Assembly (NCBI RefSeq): GCF_014695775.1
Contig: NZ_JACJOX010000057.1
Location: 52,879 to 116,878, forward strand
Direction: 5' to 3'
Source: Leptolyngbya sp. FACHB-60
GTDB taxonomy: Bacteria > Cyanobacteriota > Cyanobacteriia > Phormidesmidales > Phormidesmidaceae
Length of the DNA stretch: 64,000 bases
The translations under genes and the position numbers were made by a program. The notes beneath the pieces were generated by a model. That model saw only the letters and a list, made by a program, of their open reading frames with translations. It had not been told where the DNA came from and did not search any database. Below, piece after piece: positions 17,416-26,320 of the stretch (within the stretch, counting starts at the first letter, position 1; each line of letters opens with the position of its first letter).

Positions 17416-17604
17416 CTTGATCTTTCGAGCAAATCACTCGGCGTTTCGAGCAGATGACTCGGCGCTTCGAGTAAATTGCTCGGCATGTGGAGCAAATCAC
17501 TCGGTATTCCGAGAAAAAGACTCGGCGTTCCGAGTAAGTCGCTTGGCGTTTGAAGCAAATCACTCGACGTTCCGAGTAAATTACTCCAAACTTGGAGTAA
17601 ACCT
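17416..17604 (+). repeat. nine tandem 21-bp units, each a small hairpin
   Basis: Nine consecutive 21-bp units begin at 17416, 17437, 17458, 17479, 17500, 17521, 17542, 17563 and 17584. The consensus is CTCGGCGTTCCGAG plus an A-rich 7-mer such as CAAATCA. Positions 1-5 pair with 10-14 around a 4-nt loop. Arm changes are often matched: unit 7 has CTT/AAG in place of CTC/GAG, and unit 9 has CTCCA/TGGAG. Wobble pairs (G-T in units 2, 3, 4 and 7; T-G in unit 1) are pairable only in a plus-strand RNA. The array lies between the HTH genes and the NB-ARC gene. Because 21 is a multiple of 3, several frames read as heptapeptide repeats; I regard these as by-products. Confidence 0.85.
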
Positions 17605-17736
17605 CTCGAAATCTTGCCTTCTTGAGCAAAGAGTCTTGCCTGTGCCCATTGAAGTTGAGAAAGTGGGGTTGATGGGCACGCTACAGGCTGGTTGCAAAGG
17701 CTAATAACCAACATGGCGGCAGAAAATTGATTTGCA

Positions 17737-19859
17737 TTGTTTGATAGCCTGAGCAATCTAACACCCCAGGAGTTTGAAAAGCTGGTATTTGCCCTCCAGC
17801 CGCCCGCAGGCATTGTGCCAGGGCTGGTAGCACCCCAAGGCGATCGCGTGGCTGCTTTGCTGAATTGGGCAGAAAGCTCTACCGGCAGAGGGCTGGATAA
17901 AGTTAGAAGACTACTCGGTCAATTAGACAGGTTGCTGTCGCCGCTAAAGGCTTACCCCAGCAACTTACCCCGCAGCGGTGCAGTCAACTTTGTGGGCCGC
18001 GAAACAAACCTGGACAACCTCCACACCCAGCTTCATCAACCAGATCGCATTGCCATCACCGCCCTGCGCGGCATGGGGGGCATTGGCAAAACCGAGCTGG
18101 CTTTGCAATATGCCCAGCACCACCGCGATCAGGGCACCTACCCCGGCGGCATCTGCTGGCTGCAAGCCAGAGATCAAGATGTTGCCAGCCAGATTGTCCG
18201 ATTTGCAGAAACCGTGGGGATGTCAACCCCCGAGGGTGAATTGGCCGACCAGGTAGCCTACGTATGGACACATTGGCCCCTGACGCCCTCAGCCATGCTG
18301 GTCATTTACGACGATGTGGCCGAATTTGCCAACATTCAGCCCTATTTGCCCCCCGATACAGAGCAATTTCGAGTGTTGCTGACCACGCGGCAGCGCTTCT
18401 CAGGCATAAACAGCCTAGAGATCGATGTGCTTAGCCTAGACGCCGCCCTCGACTTGATGCGCTCTATTGGGGGACTAGACCGCATCAATGCTCAGTTGAC
18501 CGAGGCAGCAGCCCTTTGTGCGCGATTAGGTCACTTGCCCCTAGCGCTGGAACTGGTGAGTCGCTACCTAGAGCTAGATGAAGATTTGACCATTTTAGAG
18601 GTGCAGGCAGAGCTGGATGAAATGCGTACCTATGCTTACGCCCTGCTAAAAGACGAGTCTGCGGCTACTATGACGGCAAAGCTAGGGGTAGCCGAAGCCT
18701 TTGAACTTAGCCTGCAAAGACTAAACGAGGCCAGCCAAACCCTGCTCACGCTACTGAGCCTTTTTGCCGCAACGCCCATAGACTGGCAGTGGGTGCAGAC
18801 CTGTTTAGGTGATGTGCCAACGCCTATTCTGCGACAGCAGCGCAATAAACTGCTGCAAAACAGTCTGCTTCAACGAGTTGGCACAGAAACCTATCAACTC
18901 CATCCGCTGATTCAAGAATTTTTGCGGGTGCGATTTGCCACCTTAGACGGCACTGCGCCGTTGCAACAGAGCTATTGCAAGGAGCTGCTAACCAAATTGG
19001 TCAAACTCAAACTCAGGACAACATCTTGCGACTAACGCCACTCATTCCCCACGTGGAAGAGGCTGCAACTACCTGGCAGCGATTTTTGACCGATGAGGAT
19101 TTTATCAACCCTGCTACTAGAGTTGGAATGTTTTATTACAGCCAAGGGGCCTTTCGGCAGGCCGAGCCGTGGTGGGAGATGGCGTTGAATAGCGGGCGCG
19201 ATCGCCTCGGCTCGGCCCATCCCGATATCGCCCACAGCCTGAACAATCTCGCGGCCTTATACGAATCACAGGGGCGCTATAGCGAGGCGGAACCGCCCTT
19301 GCAAGAGGCGCTGGCGTTGAGGAAACAGCTGCTCGGTGAGGCCCATCCCGCTGTGGCCACTAGCCTGAACAATCTTGCGGTCTTATACAAATCACAGGGG
19401 CGCTACAGCGAGGCCGAACCGCTCCACCAAGAGGCGCTGGCGCTGAGGAAACAGCTGCTCGGCGAGGCCCATCCCGATGTCGCCCACAGCCTGAACAATC
19501 TCGCGGCCTTATACGAATCACAGGGGCGCTACAGCGAAGCCGAACCGTTCTATCAAGAGGCCCTGGCACTGATGAAACAGCTCCTCGGCTAGGCCCATCC
19601 CTCTGTGGCAACCAGCCTGAACAATCTCGCGGTACTGTATCGATCGCAGGGGCGCTACAGCGAGGCGGAACCGCTTTACCTGGCCGCAATAGCAATTGTT
19701 TATCAACGGCTAGGAGAAAATCATCCCAATACGCAAACTATTCTCGGTAACTTTGTCGTCCTCCTGCAAGCAGTTGTTGCCGCCGGGCAAGCCCACATTC
19801 TCTCCGATCACCCCCTCACCCAAGACCTGTTGCGCCAGGTTCAAGAGCAATCCCCATAG
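17737..19859 (+). pseudogene. STAND NTPase (NB-ARC, TPR repeats), frameshifted and nonsense-interrupted
   Basis: Three pieces read as one protein. 17737-19035: an N-terminal adaptor-like region (IVPGLVAPQGDRVAALLNWA, resembling effector-associated domains), then NB-ARC with P-loop GMGGIGKT near residue 112, Walker B MLVIYDD near 188, TTRQR, and HLPLALELV. The second frame, ≡18975-19592, continues with LTPLIPHVEEAATTW and TPR repeats of 42 aa. The third (from 19593) continues the same frame after a TAG at 19590. The first break fits loss of one base near 18975-18995; the TAG replaces the GAG of the repeat motif GEAHP. The only start in frame is TTG 17737. Intact relatives are sensors in bacterial conflict or signalling; here the gene is probably dead. 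Confidence 0.8.
19214..19690 (+). repeat. 126-bp tandem repeats encoding TPR units
   Basis: Almost four copies of a 126-bp unit, each coding HP..A.SLNNLA.LY.SQGRYSEAEP and so on (TPR-like, 42 residues). Copies are very similar at DNA level, which suggests recent amplification or gene conversion. The TAG at 19590 is at the junction of the third and fourth units. Confidence 0.8.
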
Positions 19860-19944
19860 GCCACACCGCACCGGTCACCCATATCGAGTTTCCCTCCATA
19901 GGTCAGCGGTGCATCCAGGCCACCGCCACCGGGCTAACCCCTGA

Positions 19945-19969
19945 TGCATAGCGACAATGCACCCTACGC
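19945..19969. repeat. GTAGGGTGCA-type dispersed repeat, minus orientation
   Basis: GCATAGCGACAATGCACCCT followed by ACGCT; its complement starts AGCGTAGGGTGCATTGTCGC. It shares the GTAGGGTG core with repeats at 16702, 36808 and 63796. Confidence 0.5.
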
Positions 19970-20044
19970 TAGAAAAGGTTTCCAGATCAACAACAACTCG
20001 CTGTGCAAATTCTTGTCGATCAAACTGAAGCAGGGAGAGCAACT

Positions 20045-20263
20045 ATGGCCCAATCTGTAAAAATCTGGTTTGACCCCGAAGCCGACTTCCTCGAAGTACT
20101 CTTCTCAGATGCCCCCGGCTACCTGCGCGAAACCGACCACGACGCCATCATGGAACGGGTAGATGACCAGGGCAACATCCTAGGTTTTTCTGTACTCAGC
20201 GTTAGCAAACTCTCCAAAGAGAAGCCCATCTACGCTCAGCTAATAGCACCCAATGCGGCATAG
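20045..20263 (+). CDS. DUF2283 family small protein
   Basis: 72 aa; SVKIWFDPEADFLEVLFSD near the N-terminus and the acidic ERVDDQGNILGFSVLSVSKL segment are typical of DUF2283, a family of small soluble proteins of unknown function, some of which occur near toxin-antitoxin genes. ATG 20045 is chosen because GGGAGAG lies just upstream (about 20033-20039). No toxin gene is next to it. Confidence 0.8.
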   Translation: MAQSVKIWFDPEADFLEVLFSDAPGYLRETDHDAIMERVDDQGNILGFSVLSVSKLSKEKPIYAQLIAPNAA

Positions 20264-20391
20264 ACAGCACTTAGTGCATTCACGTAACAACGCACTACGG
20301 GTAAGGCGCGGGAGAAAAATCGAATCCTTATAAAGATCTTGTATTTGCGGCTGGGAATCTTGAGAAAACCATCCTGAGAGGCACCTACCTT

Positions 20392-20865
20392 ATGACCAGC
20401 AACTACATCAGCGCCACCCTTTCCCCCCAAGCCCGCGACGAAATCATGAGCGCGATCGCCACTATTCGCGACCAGCTCCCCTTCATCCTCGATGTCGCCC
20501 CCAAAGTCAAACGCTCCATGCCCAAAATGGGCGACAAAAGCCGCGCCTTTGTGCAAAAAGCCCTCGATGTCGCCATCCAGCACCCCGACTTTTTGCCCCG
20601 CTCCTTCGACATCGCCGAACTCCAGCGCGACGTCCACCTGTTTGAGACCATCTATCCCCTGGCCATGGCGATCGCCCAGCTCCAGGCCGACCTCGACGAC
20701 ACCCTCGCCGCCGTCGGCAGCGACGCCTTTACCGCCGCCCTTCAGGTCTACCGCCACGCCAAAGCCCACGGCGACGGCAGCGGCCTCGACACCCTAGTCG
20801 AAGATTTGGGCCAGCGCTTCGATCGTCAGCCCCGCAAAAAAGCCCCCGCCGAAGCCACAAAGTAG
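20392..20865 (+). CDS. conserved hypothetical protein
   Basis: 157 aa, all-helical by composition, with no membrane segment. It starts MTSNYISATLSPQARDEIMS and ends in a basic tail (DRQPRKKAPAEATK). Regularly spaced hydrophobic residues in AIATIRDQLPFILDV and FETIYPLAMAIAQLQADL suggest a helical bundle. I do not recognise the family. Third codon positions are almost always C, a stronger bias than in the neighbours. A DUF2283 gene lies upstream, but the 128-nt gap argues against tight coupling. Confidence 0.75.
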   Translation: MTSNYISATLSPQARDEIMSAIATIRDQLPFILDVAPKVKRSMPKMGDKSRAFVQKALDVAIQHPDFLPRSFDIAELQRDVHLFETIYPLAMAIAQLQADLDDTLAAVGSDAFTAALQVYRHAKAHGDGSGLDTLVEDLGQRFDRQPRKKAPAEATK

Positions 20866-20908
20866 TGGCAAATCCACCAACCCCATTTGATTCGTCAACC
20901 ACCACTCC

Positions 20909-20990
20909 GTAGGGGCAAACGGCGTTTGCCCCACCCAGTCTAGGGCCGTCAAACCAGATCCCCCGCAGGGCGCATGCCATGCGCCCCTAC
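20909..20990. repeat. two GTAGGGGC-type palindromes in tandem
   Basis: 20909-20933 is built on GGGGCAAAC...GTTTGCCCC around GGC. 20965-20990 is built on GGGCGCATG / CATGCGCCC and ends CCTAC. Both share the GTAGGGGC end with the in-gene palindrome at 15673. They fill the gap between the hypothetical gene and the convergent GNAT gene and could also act as a bidirectional terminator. Confidence 0.7.
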
Positions 20991-20997
20991 ATTGGCG

Positions 20998-21561
20998 TCA
21001 ACCCTCCCTACCTTTTTCCCAGTCCTCACGCAGCAGACCGTAGAGGGCCACATCGCGATACACCCCCCACTTCGGCGTTTGCCGCCGCCGATAGCCCTCC
21101 TGCGCCATACCCAGCTTTTCTAGCACCCGGCCCGAGGCAAGGTTGTCGCCAAAACGTATAGCATTAACGCGGTTCAGCCCCAGCGTGCTAAACCCAAAGT
21201 CCACAACAGCAGCCCCGGCTTCGGTTGCATAGCCCTGACCCCAGTAAGGCTGCCCTATCCAATAGCCCAGCTCTGCCATGTTGTAAGCCGGATACAAGGC
21301 CAGCCCCACCGAACCGCAGAGATTTCCGTCAGGCAGCGTAATGGCGTAGTTAATGGCTTTCTTCTCAGTCCAAGCCGCTAGCCGTTGGTTAATCCACTCC
21401 TCTGCCTCGGTTTCGCTGTAGGGATGGGGAATCGAGAGGGTGTATTCAGCAACGGCGCGATCGCCCGCCAGCGCCACCACCGCCGCCACATCCACCAGCA
21501 CAAACGGCCGCAGCACCAACCGCAACGTACATAGAATTGGCTGCTCAGTAGGTAAATCCAT
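20998..21561 (-). CDS. GNAT acetyltransferase (RimJ/RimL-like)
   Basis: 187 aa. LCTLRLVLRPF at the N-terminus, YWIGQPYWGQGYATEAGAAV (acetyl-CoA loop, Q-x-x-G-x-G-like) near residue 95, and NLASGRVLEKLGMAQEGYRR near 140 are diagnostic of the RimJ/RimL/SpeG-type N-acetyltransferases. ATG 21561 is preferred; a GTG at 21591 would add ten non-conserved residues. The substrate could be a protein N-terminus or a small amine. It stands alone, convergent with the upstream hypothetical gene. Confidence 0.85.
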   Translation of the reverse strand: MDLPTEQPILCTLRLVLRPFVLVDVAAVVALAGDRAVAEYTLSIPHPYSETEAEEWINQRLAAWTEKKAINYAITLPDGNLCGSVGLALYPAYNMAELGYWIGQPYWGQGYATEAGAAVVDFGFSTLGLNRVNAIRFGDNLASGRVLEKLGMAQEGYRRRQTPKWGVYRDVALYGLLREDWEKGREG

Positions 21562-21659
21562 AGGCTCTAGGCGGGACGGTTTCGCTCTCACTCAACACCA
21601 ACGGGTAGCGTTAACTCCGCCCCCAGTCCCCACCCCCTCACTCCCCACTCCCAGCCTAC

Positions 21660-23141
21660 TTAGAAGTCGAAATAAATATACGGCAACGTCTCCGCCGGGG
21701 CCAGCAGCCAGGCCAACACGCTAAACAACGGTACCAGCAGCAGCTTCACCGGCCAGCTCAGCTCTAGCTTGAGTCCCCGCTTGACCACGTAGGCCCCGGC
21801 CATCAGCCCCACCACGCCACAGAGCAGCAGCAGCAGTTGCGTAAAGGTAAACCCCAGCGATTCTAGGTAGACCAGCTGGCTAAACTGCGCATCCGACGGG
21901 GTGCCCCAGAGCCGCTGTAGGGCCAGGGTGTAGCGATCGGGCTCAGGCAGCCGAAAGAACAGCCAGGTAGCAAACACCAGCGCCTGGGTCAACAGCCAGC
22001 CCACCAGCGTACCCGGCAGCGTGCCCCAAAACGCCTTCAGTTTGGGCACCGCTTTGCCCCACGATTGGGTGAGGCGATGCACCACCAGCCCCGCCCCGTG
22101 AATGGCACCCCAGATCAAAAAGCCCCAGTTGTTGCCGTGCCAGACCCCTGCGATCAGCATCACCGCCATCAGGTTGATGCAAGTGCGCACCACCCCCCGC
22201 CGCGATCCCCCCAGCGGAAAGTAGAGATAGTTGCGCAGCCAGTCGCCCAAGGTGATGTGCCAGCGCCGCCAAAAGTCAGCCAGGCTGGTGGTGAAATAGG
22301 GGGCGTCGAAGTTTTGGGGCAGGTTAATGCCCATCAACAAGGCGCTGCCTCGGGCAATGTTCACATAGGCGCTGAAGTCGAGGTAGAGCTGAAGGCCGTA
22401 GGCAAAGGTGGCCAGCCAAATGTCAGCGCTGCCTGCCCGCTCCAGGTTGTCGAAGCTGAGGTTGACCAAAATGGCAATGTGGTCGGCAATCAGCAGCTTC
22501 TTCATTGCGCCGTAGGCGATTAGCCACAGCCCCTCGACGGCGGTGTTGAGGCCCGGCGGCTTTTGCTGCTCGACCTGGTCGATAAACGGGTGAAACCGAG
22601 TGATAGGGCCAGAAATGAGTTTCGGGAAGTAGAGCTTGTAGGCAGCAAAGTCAGAGAAGTTGAGCGCCGCTGGCGACCCCCGATACACATCCACCAGGTA
22701 GGCGATGCACTCAAAGACAAAAAAGCTCAGCCCCAATGGCATGATGATGCGGGTGAGGGTGTCGTTGGGGGCGGTGCCCAGCTCGATCCCCAGCCAGCGA
22801 AACAGCCCTTCGGCATACTTAAACCCCAGCAGCAGGGCCACGTTGATGCCCACGCCCAGCCACAGCAGGCGAGTGCGGCGCTGATTCCAGCCCCGTTCAG
22901 CTAGCTGCCAACGGGGGTTGGGGATGCGCCAGTCGAGGGGGGCAGCGATCGCATTGCCGACAAAAAACGTCACGATCAGCACCGCCACCATCAGCAGCAG
23001 ATACTGCACCTGAATCGAGGCGTAGAAGATTAAGCTAGCCACCACCAGCAGCCACAGCCGCGCCTGCAACGACTCCAGCGTCCAAAACACGCCGACAACG
23101 CTGAGCAAAAACAGGGCATAGACCAGGGAGGGCAGGGTCAT
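21660..23141 (-). CDS. MBOAT O-acyltransferase (AlgI/DltB-like)
   Basis: 493 aa with about ten or more membrane segments. The family signature is clear: FPKLISGPITRF near residue 185, LYLDFSAYVNIARG near 255, DFWRRWHITLGDWLRNYLYF near 290, and the catalytic-His motif GVWHGNNW near 335. Such proteins move acyl (usually acetyl) groups across the membrane for transfer to polysaccharides. Its ATG overlaps the stop of the upstream DUF1574 gene by four bases (ATGA), so the two are translationally coupled. Acetyl transfer to an exopolysaccharide is the likely role; the glycan is unknown. Confidence 0.9.
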   Translation of the reverse strand: MTLPSLVYALFLLSVVGVFWTLESLQARLWLLVVASLIFYASIQVQYLLLMVAVLIVTFFVGNAIAAPLDWRIPNPRWQLAERGWNQRRTRLLWLGVGINVALLLGFKYAEGLFRWLGIELGTAPNDTLTRIIMPLGLSFFVFECIAYLVDVYRGSPAALNFSDFAAYKLYFPKLISGPITRFHPFIDQVEQQKPPGLNTAVEGLWLIAYGAMKKLLIADHIAILVNLSFDNLERAGSADIWLATFAYGLQLYLDFSAYVNIARGSALLMGINLPQNFDAPYFTTSLADFWRRWHITLGDWLRNYLYFPLGGSRRGVVRTCINLMAVMLIAGVWHGNNWGFLIWGAIHGAGLVVHRLTQSWGKAVPKLKAFWGTLPGTLVGWLLTQALVFATWLFFRLPEPDRYTLALQRLWGTPSDAQFSQLVYLESLGFTFTQLLLLLCGVVGLMAGAYVVKRGLKLELSWPVKLLLVPLFSVLAWLLAPAETLPYIYFDF

Positions 23142-26100
23142 GGCAGGGCGGGGGGAGCAGGGGGAGCGGCGGGGCGGGGCCAGGCAATCAGCGGGTCTTG
23201 CCCCAGCTGGCTAGAAACCTGGTAAGCGCCGTAGCGGTTCAGGTGGCTGGGGTCTGAGAAGTAGTCGTAGCGATCGGGCCAGAGCTGGGCAAAGTCGCGA
23301 AAGAGAAACCCGGTTTCGGTGGTGGAGAGCTTGAGCATGTGCTGCAAGAACTCGGCCTCAGCATCTCGCCGGTAGTCGTCGAGGTATTCATCGGTGAGGG
23401 GGGTGTTGATGAACACGATGGGAATGTCCTGCTCCTGGGTAAAGCTGAGCAGATTGGCAAAGGCTTCCACCTGCTGGCCCTCTAGGCGAAAGCTATCGTA
23501 GTCGCCGTCGTAGCGACCCGAAACCCGGGCAAAGTCTTGGTAGTAGGTGGCTGGATTAAACCGCACCGAGAGAGCCAAAAAGCCGTCGAAGTCGATGGTG
23601 CTGCCCTCGGGCATGGCAGCGTCGAGGCCCTCTTCGCTAGAGCCGGTGGGGGTGGGGGTGGCAACCATCAGCCGCTGCTGAAACCAGCCCTTGAGCCGAT
23701 CGCGATCGCTATACACTGCCGAGACAGTGGCCAGCCGACCGCTAAGCCACTCATCCATCGCGGCGTAGCTCTTGGGCAGCGACCCGGTAGGCGTCTCGGA
23801 GCCACCTAAGGCCGTAGGGTCGTCGGGGGTGGCAATGGCCTCGACGGCCTCGGCGCGGCGGCTGGCCACCTCGAGGTAGCCAGGGGAGGCCGCAATGGCG
23901 TTATAGGTGGCATCAACTCGGCCGCTGTTGAAGGCCCGCGCCCCGTCGGCCCAGATAATTAGCTGAGGCAGCTGGTCGGGCTCTAGCACCTGGCGAATCA
24001 CCAGGTCAACTACCTGGGCGGTGGCCCCGTTGATGCCAAAGTTGAAGATGCTGACATTGTCGTAGCCGATGGTGGCTAGCTCTTGACGCAGGGCCGCCGG
24101 GTCAACCCCCCGCAGGGCGCGGGAGCTGCCTACAATCATCACGTCAGGGGGGCCAGACTGCTCTAAGTGCTGGTAGTAAAGGGCCAGCTTTTCGTTCATC
24201 TGGTCGCTGTTAAAGCTGGAGAACGAAGCCTGCTCGACTAGGGCATCGATGGCGACGATGGGCTGGCTGGGGCTGGTGTCGAGGGATTGTGCCCCGATGG
24301 TGTCGCCGTTGGAATCGCTGGTAAAGCCACCCTCGCCCCAGCCGTTGTCGCTGCTTTGGGAACCGGGCCAGTCAAGCTCGGCCAAGTCCTCGGCGAGGGG
24401 ATCGCTAGGCTCAGGGGGTTCGGCTAGGGGAGGAGCGATGTCTTCGGCCTTGGCCTGCTGGCTCAGCGGGGTCATGATCTGCCCCAGCAGCCAGTCCACC
24501 TGAAGAGCGACGAGGATGCCGACCGCTGCCCACACTACGGCAATTTTGAACCCGTCGGAGCGGCCCAGGTCGTTTAGGCTCTCGACGCCGTCGCCCCGGT
24601 CAGGGGTGGCGCTGGTCAGTAGCTGCGATCGCAGCAGCAGCTGGCGTCCCTGGGTGAGCACGTCTTGCACCCACTGGCTGAGGGCAACGTCTTCCTCTAG
24701 CTCGGCTTCGATCTCAGCAGCGGTGACGGGGCCATCGGGCCGCACCAGCAGCTCGTTGACGTAGGAGTCGGAGGCGGTGAACTCGGGGGTGGCCTCGGGC
24801 ACCAGGCGGCGACGGGCCAAAAAGTCTTGGCCGAAGGTCCAGGCGGGCTGCGACTGCCCCGATCGCCGCCCGTAAACCCGCACTCCCTCGATGCCCATGG
24901 GGCTGAGGGCCAGCAAATAGTCGTTGATGGGCGGGGCCACCAAGCGGCGGCGGGGGGCCACCGGGCCGTCGACCATAACGTGCAGCAGCCCGTCGCGGCG
25001 CAACAGCTGCACCCGCTGGCCGCCTGTGGCCAGGCGGTCGTCGAGGCTGGGGTTGAGCAGCCGGGTGAGCAGGAAGGCGATCGCGGGCAGGTCGCCAGTC
25101 TGGCCCAGGTACTCGGGGGTGTCGGCTAGGGCGCTGTGCTCGGCTGCAGGCAGGTCGAGGTAATGTACCCAGGCGGGGGTGGCGTTGGCTCCAGCTTGAC
25201 CATAGATGACCGCCCGGGGAATGCCCTGGGGAGCGAGGTCGTTGAGGGGAGTCGTCAGGGCTTCGAGCACGGCCTCCTGGGCGGCTAGCCCTTCGGCCTG
25301 CTGAGTGTCGTGGTCGCCGCTCTGGGGTGAGCAGATCAGGTGCAGGGTGCCGTTGGTCAGCTCGGCGGTGACACCCAGATGCCAGCTGGCTACCGCCGCT
25401 GAGAGCAGTCGGGCGATCGCATCGGTATCGCCCCAGCGGCCCCACTCCCGCAGCATTTCCTCGGGTGGGGTGAGGTCAATGCGCAGGCTCCAGTCGGGCT
25501 TGGTTTCGCCCCGCACCTGGAGCAGCAGCACCGCATCTTTAAACTGGGTAAGCTGAAGCTGCCGCAGTCGCTCTGCCGTGGGGCGGGCAATTAGTGAGGG
25601 GTCAGGGCTATAGGTGGCCTCGCAGAGAATCCACAGCCGCGAGATAGTCGTATCGGTGCCCGCCGGGTCGTCGTCCGTGGTTTCGCCATCGTCGCCGGCG
25701 ATTCGCGACGCCAGCCCGACGGGAATCGCCATCCGGTGCAGGTGGGCGGTGCCGGGGATGGCCTTAATGCTGACCCACACGCCGACATCGAGGCTGCTGA
25801 GGGTTTCACTCAGGTACCAGGCGATCGCCTCGGGGTCTCCCTTGCGGGCCAGGCTCAGGTTCGACATCACGATCGCCCCGCTGCCGCCCTCGGCCCCCCG
25901 GACCGACTGGCCCTGGTTATATTTCTCCAGCAGCGACTGGGTGGCCTTGATGTCGGCCTCATCTTGGTTTTCGAGCACCAGCTGGGCCAGGTGGCGCTCT
26001 AGCCGGTTGAGATAGATCGGGGCCGTCCAGCCGGGGGTGGGGTTGCCCTCTAGCCGGCTGTAGACGTAGAGCTGATACACCTGGGGGTAGTGCTGGCGCA

Positions 26101-26320
26101 CCAGGTTGTCGCCGCCTTCGATCAGCGATCGCACCAGCTTGAGCAGCACCGCTGACTGATCTAGCGTCGCCGGCGTCTCGCAGAGCACGTGGAGAATGTT
26201 GCCCCGCAGCTTGATGTGTAGCTCTGCCGTGGGCAACCCCATGGCCTGCTTCAGCCAGCCCAGCACAGTGTCTGCTGGTGAGTTGGGGCTAAGGGTGGGG
26301 TTGGATAAAGACACAGGCAT
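23138..26320 (-). CDS. large DUF1574-type protein, partner of MBOAT
   Basis: 1060 aa. The N-terminal 560 residues contain at least three, perhaps four, related modules, each ending in a VYGR/IYGQ-like strand plus G..PxW (LYVYSRLEGNPTPGW near 85, VIYGQAGANATPAW near 375, VYGRRSGQSQPAW near 480). A single membrane segment (IAVVWAAVGILVAL) lies near 590-610. The C-terminal part is SGNH-hydrolase-like: DVMIVGSSRALRGV near 728 supplies the nucleophile Ser and DPSHLNRYGAY near 1023 the Asp and His. This is the DUF1574 arrangement. With the overlapping MBOAT gene it probably completes acyl transfer outside the membrane. Confidence 0.85.
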   Translation of the reverse strand: MPVSLSNPTLSPNSPADTVLGWLKQAMGLPTAELHIKLRGNILHVLCETPATLDQSAVLLKLVRSLIEGGDNLVRQHYPQVYQLYVYSRLEGNPTPGWTAPIYLNRLERHLAQLVLENQDEADIKATQSLLEKYNQGQSVRGAEGGSGAIVMSNLSLARKGDPEAIAWYLSETLSSLDVGVWVSIKAIPGTAHLHRMAIPVGLASRIAGDDGETTDDDPAGTDTTISRLWILCEATYSPDPSLIARPTAERLRQLQLTQFKDAVLLLQVRGETKPDWSLRIDLTPPEEMLREWGRWGDTDAIARLLSAAVASWHLGVTAELTNGTLHLICSPQSGDHDTQQAEGLAAQEAVLEALTTPLNDLAPQGIPRAVIYGQAGANATPAWVHYLDLPAAEHSALADTPEYLGQTGDLPAIAFLLTRLLNPSLDDRLATGGQRVQLLRRDGLLHVMVDGPVAPRRRLVAPPINDYLLALSPMGIEGVRVYGRRSGQSQPAWTFGQDFLARRRLVPEATPEFTASDSYVNELLVRPDGPVTAAEIEAELEEDVALSQWVQDVLTQGRQLLLRSQLLTSATPDRGDGVESLNDLGRSDGFKIAVVWAAVGILVALQVDWLLGQIMTPLSQQAKAEDIAPPLAEPPEPSDPLAEDLAELDWPGSQSSDNGWGEGGFTSDSNGDTIGAQSLDTSPSQPIVAIDALVEQASFSSFNSDQMNEKLALYYQHLEQSGPPDVMIVGSSRALRGVDPAALRQELATIGYDNVSIFNFGINGATAQVVDLVIRQVLEPDQLPQLIIWADGARAFNSGRVDATYNAIAASPGYLEVASRRAEAVEAIATPDDPTALGGSETPTGSLPKSYAAMDEWLSGRLATVSAVYSDRDRLKGWFQQRLMVATPTPTGSSEEGLDAAMPEGSTIDFDGFLALSVRFNPATYYQDFARVSGRYDGDYDSFRLEGQQVEAFANLLSFTQEQDIPIVFINTPLTDEYLDDYRRDAEAEFLQHMLKLSTTETGFLFRDFAQLWPDRYDYFSDPSHLNRYGAYQVSSQLGQDPLIAWPRPAAPPAPPALP

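Noticed and set aside
17416..17604. CRISPR array
   Set aside because: Unit and spacing (14 + 7 bp) are far too short, the 7-mers are not unique spacers, and no cas gene is near.
17388..17813. Heptapeptide-repeat proteins on both strands over the 21-bp array
   Set aside because: A 21-bp period opens several frames at once. Substitutions show no clear three-base periodicity and instead follow hairpin arms, so I do not call a protein, though it cannot be excluded.
24714..25445. 243-codon open frame on the minus strand in another frame of the DUF1574 gene
   Set aside because: Arg/Pro/Gly-rich low-complexity translation, typical of an out-of-frame reading of GC-rich DNA.
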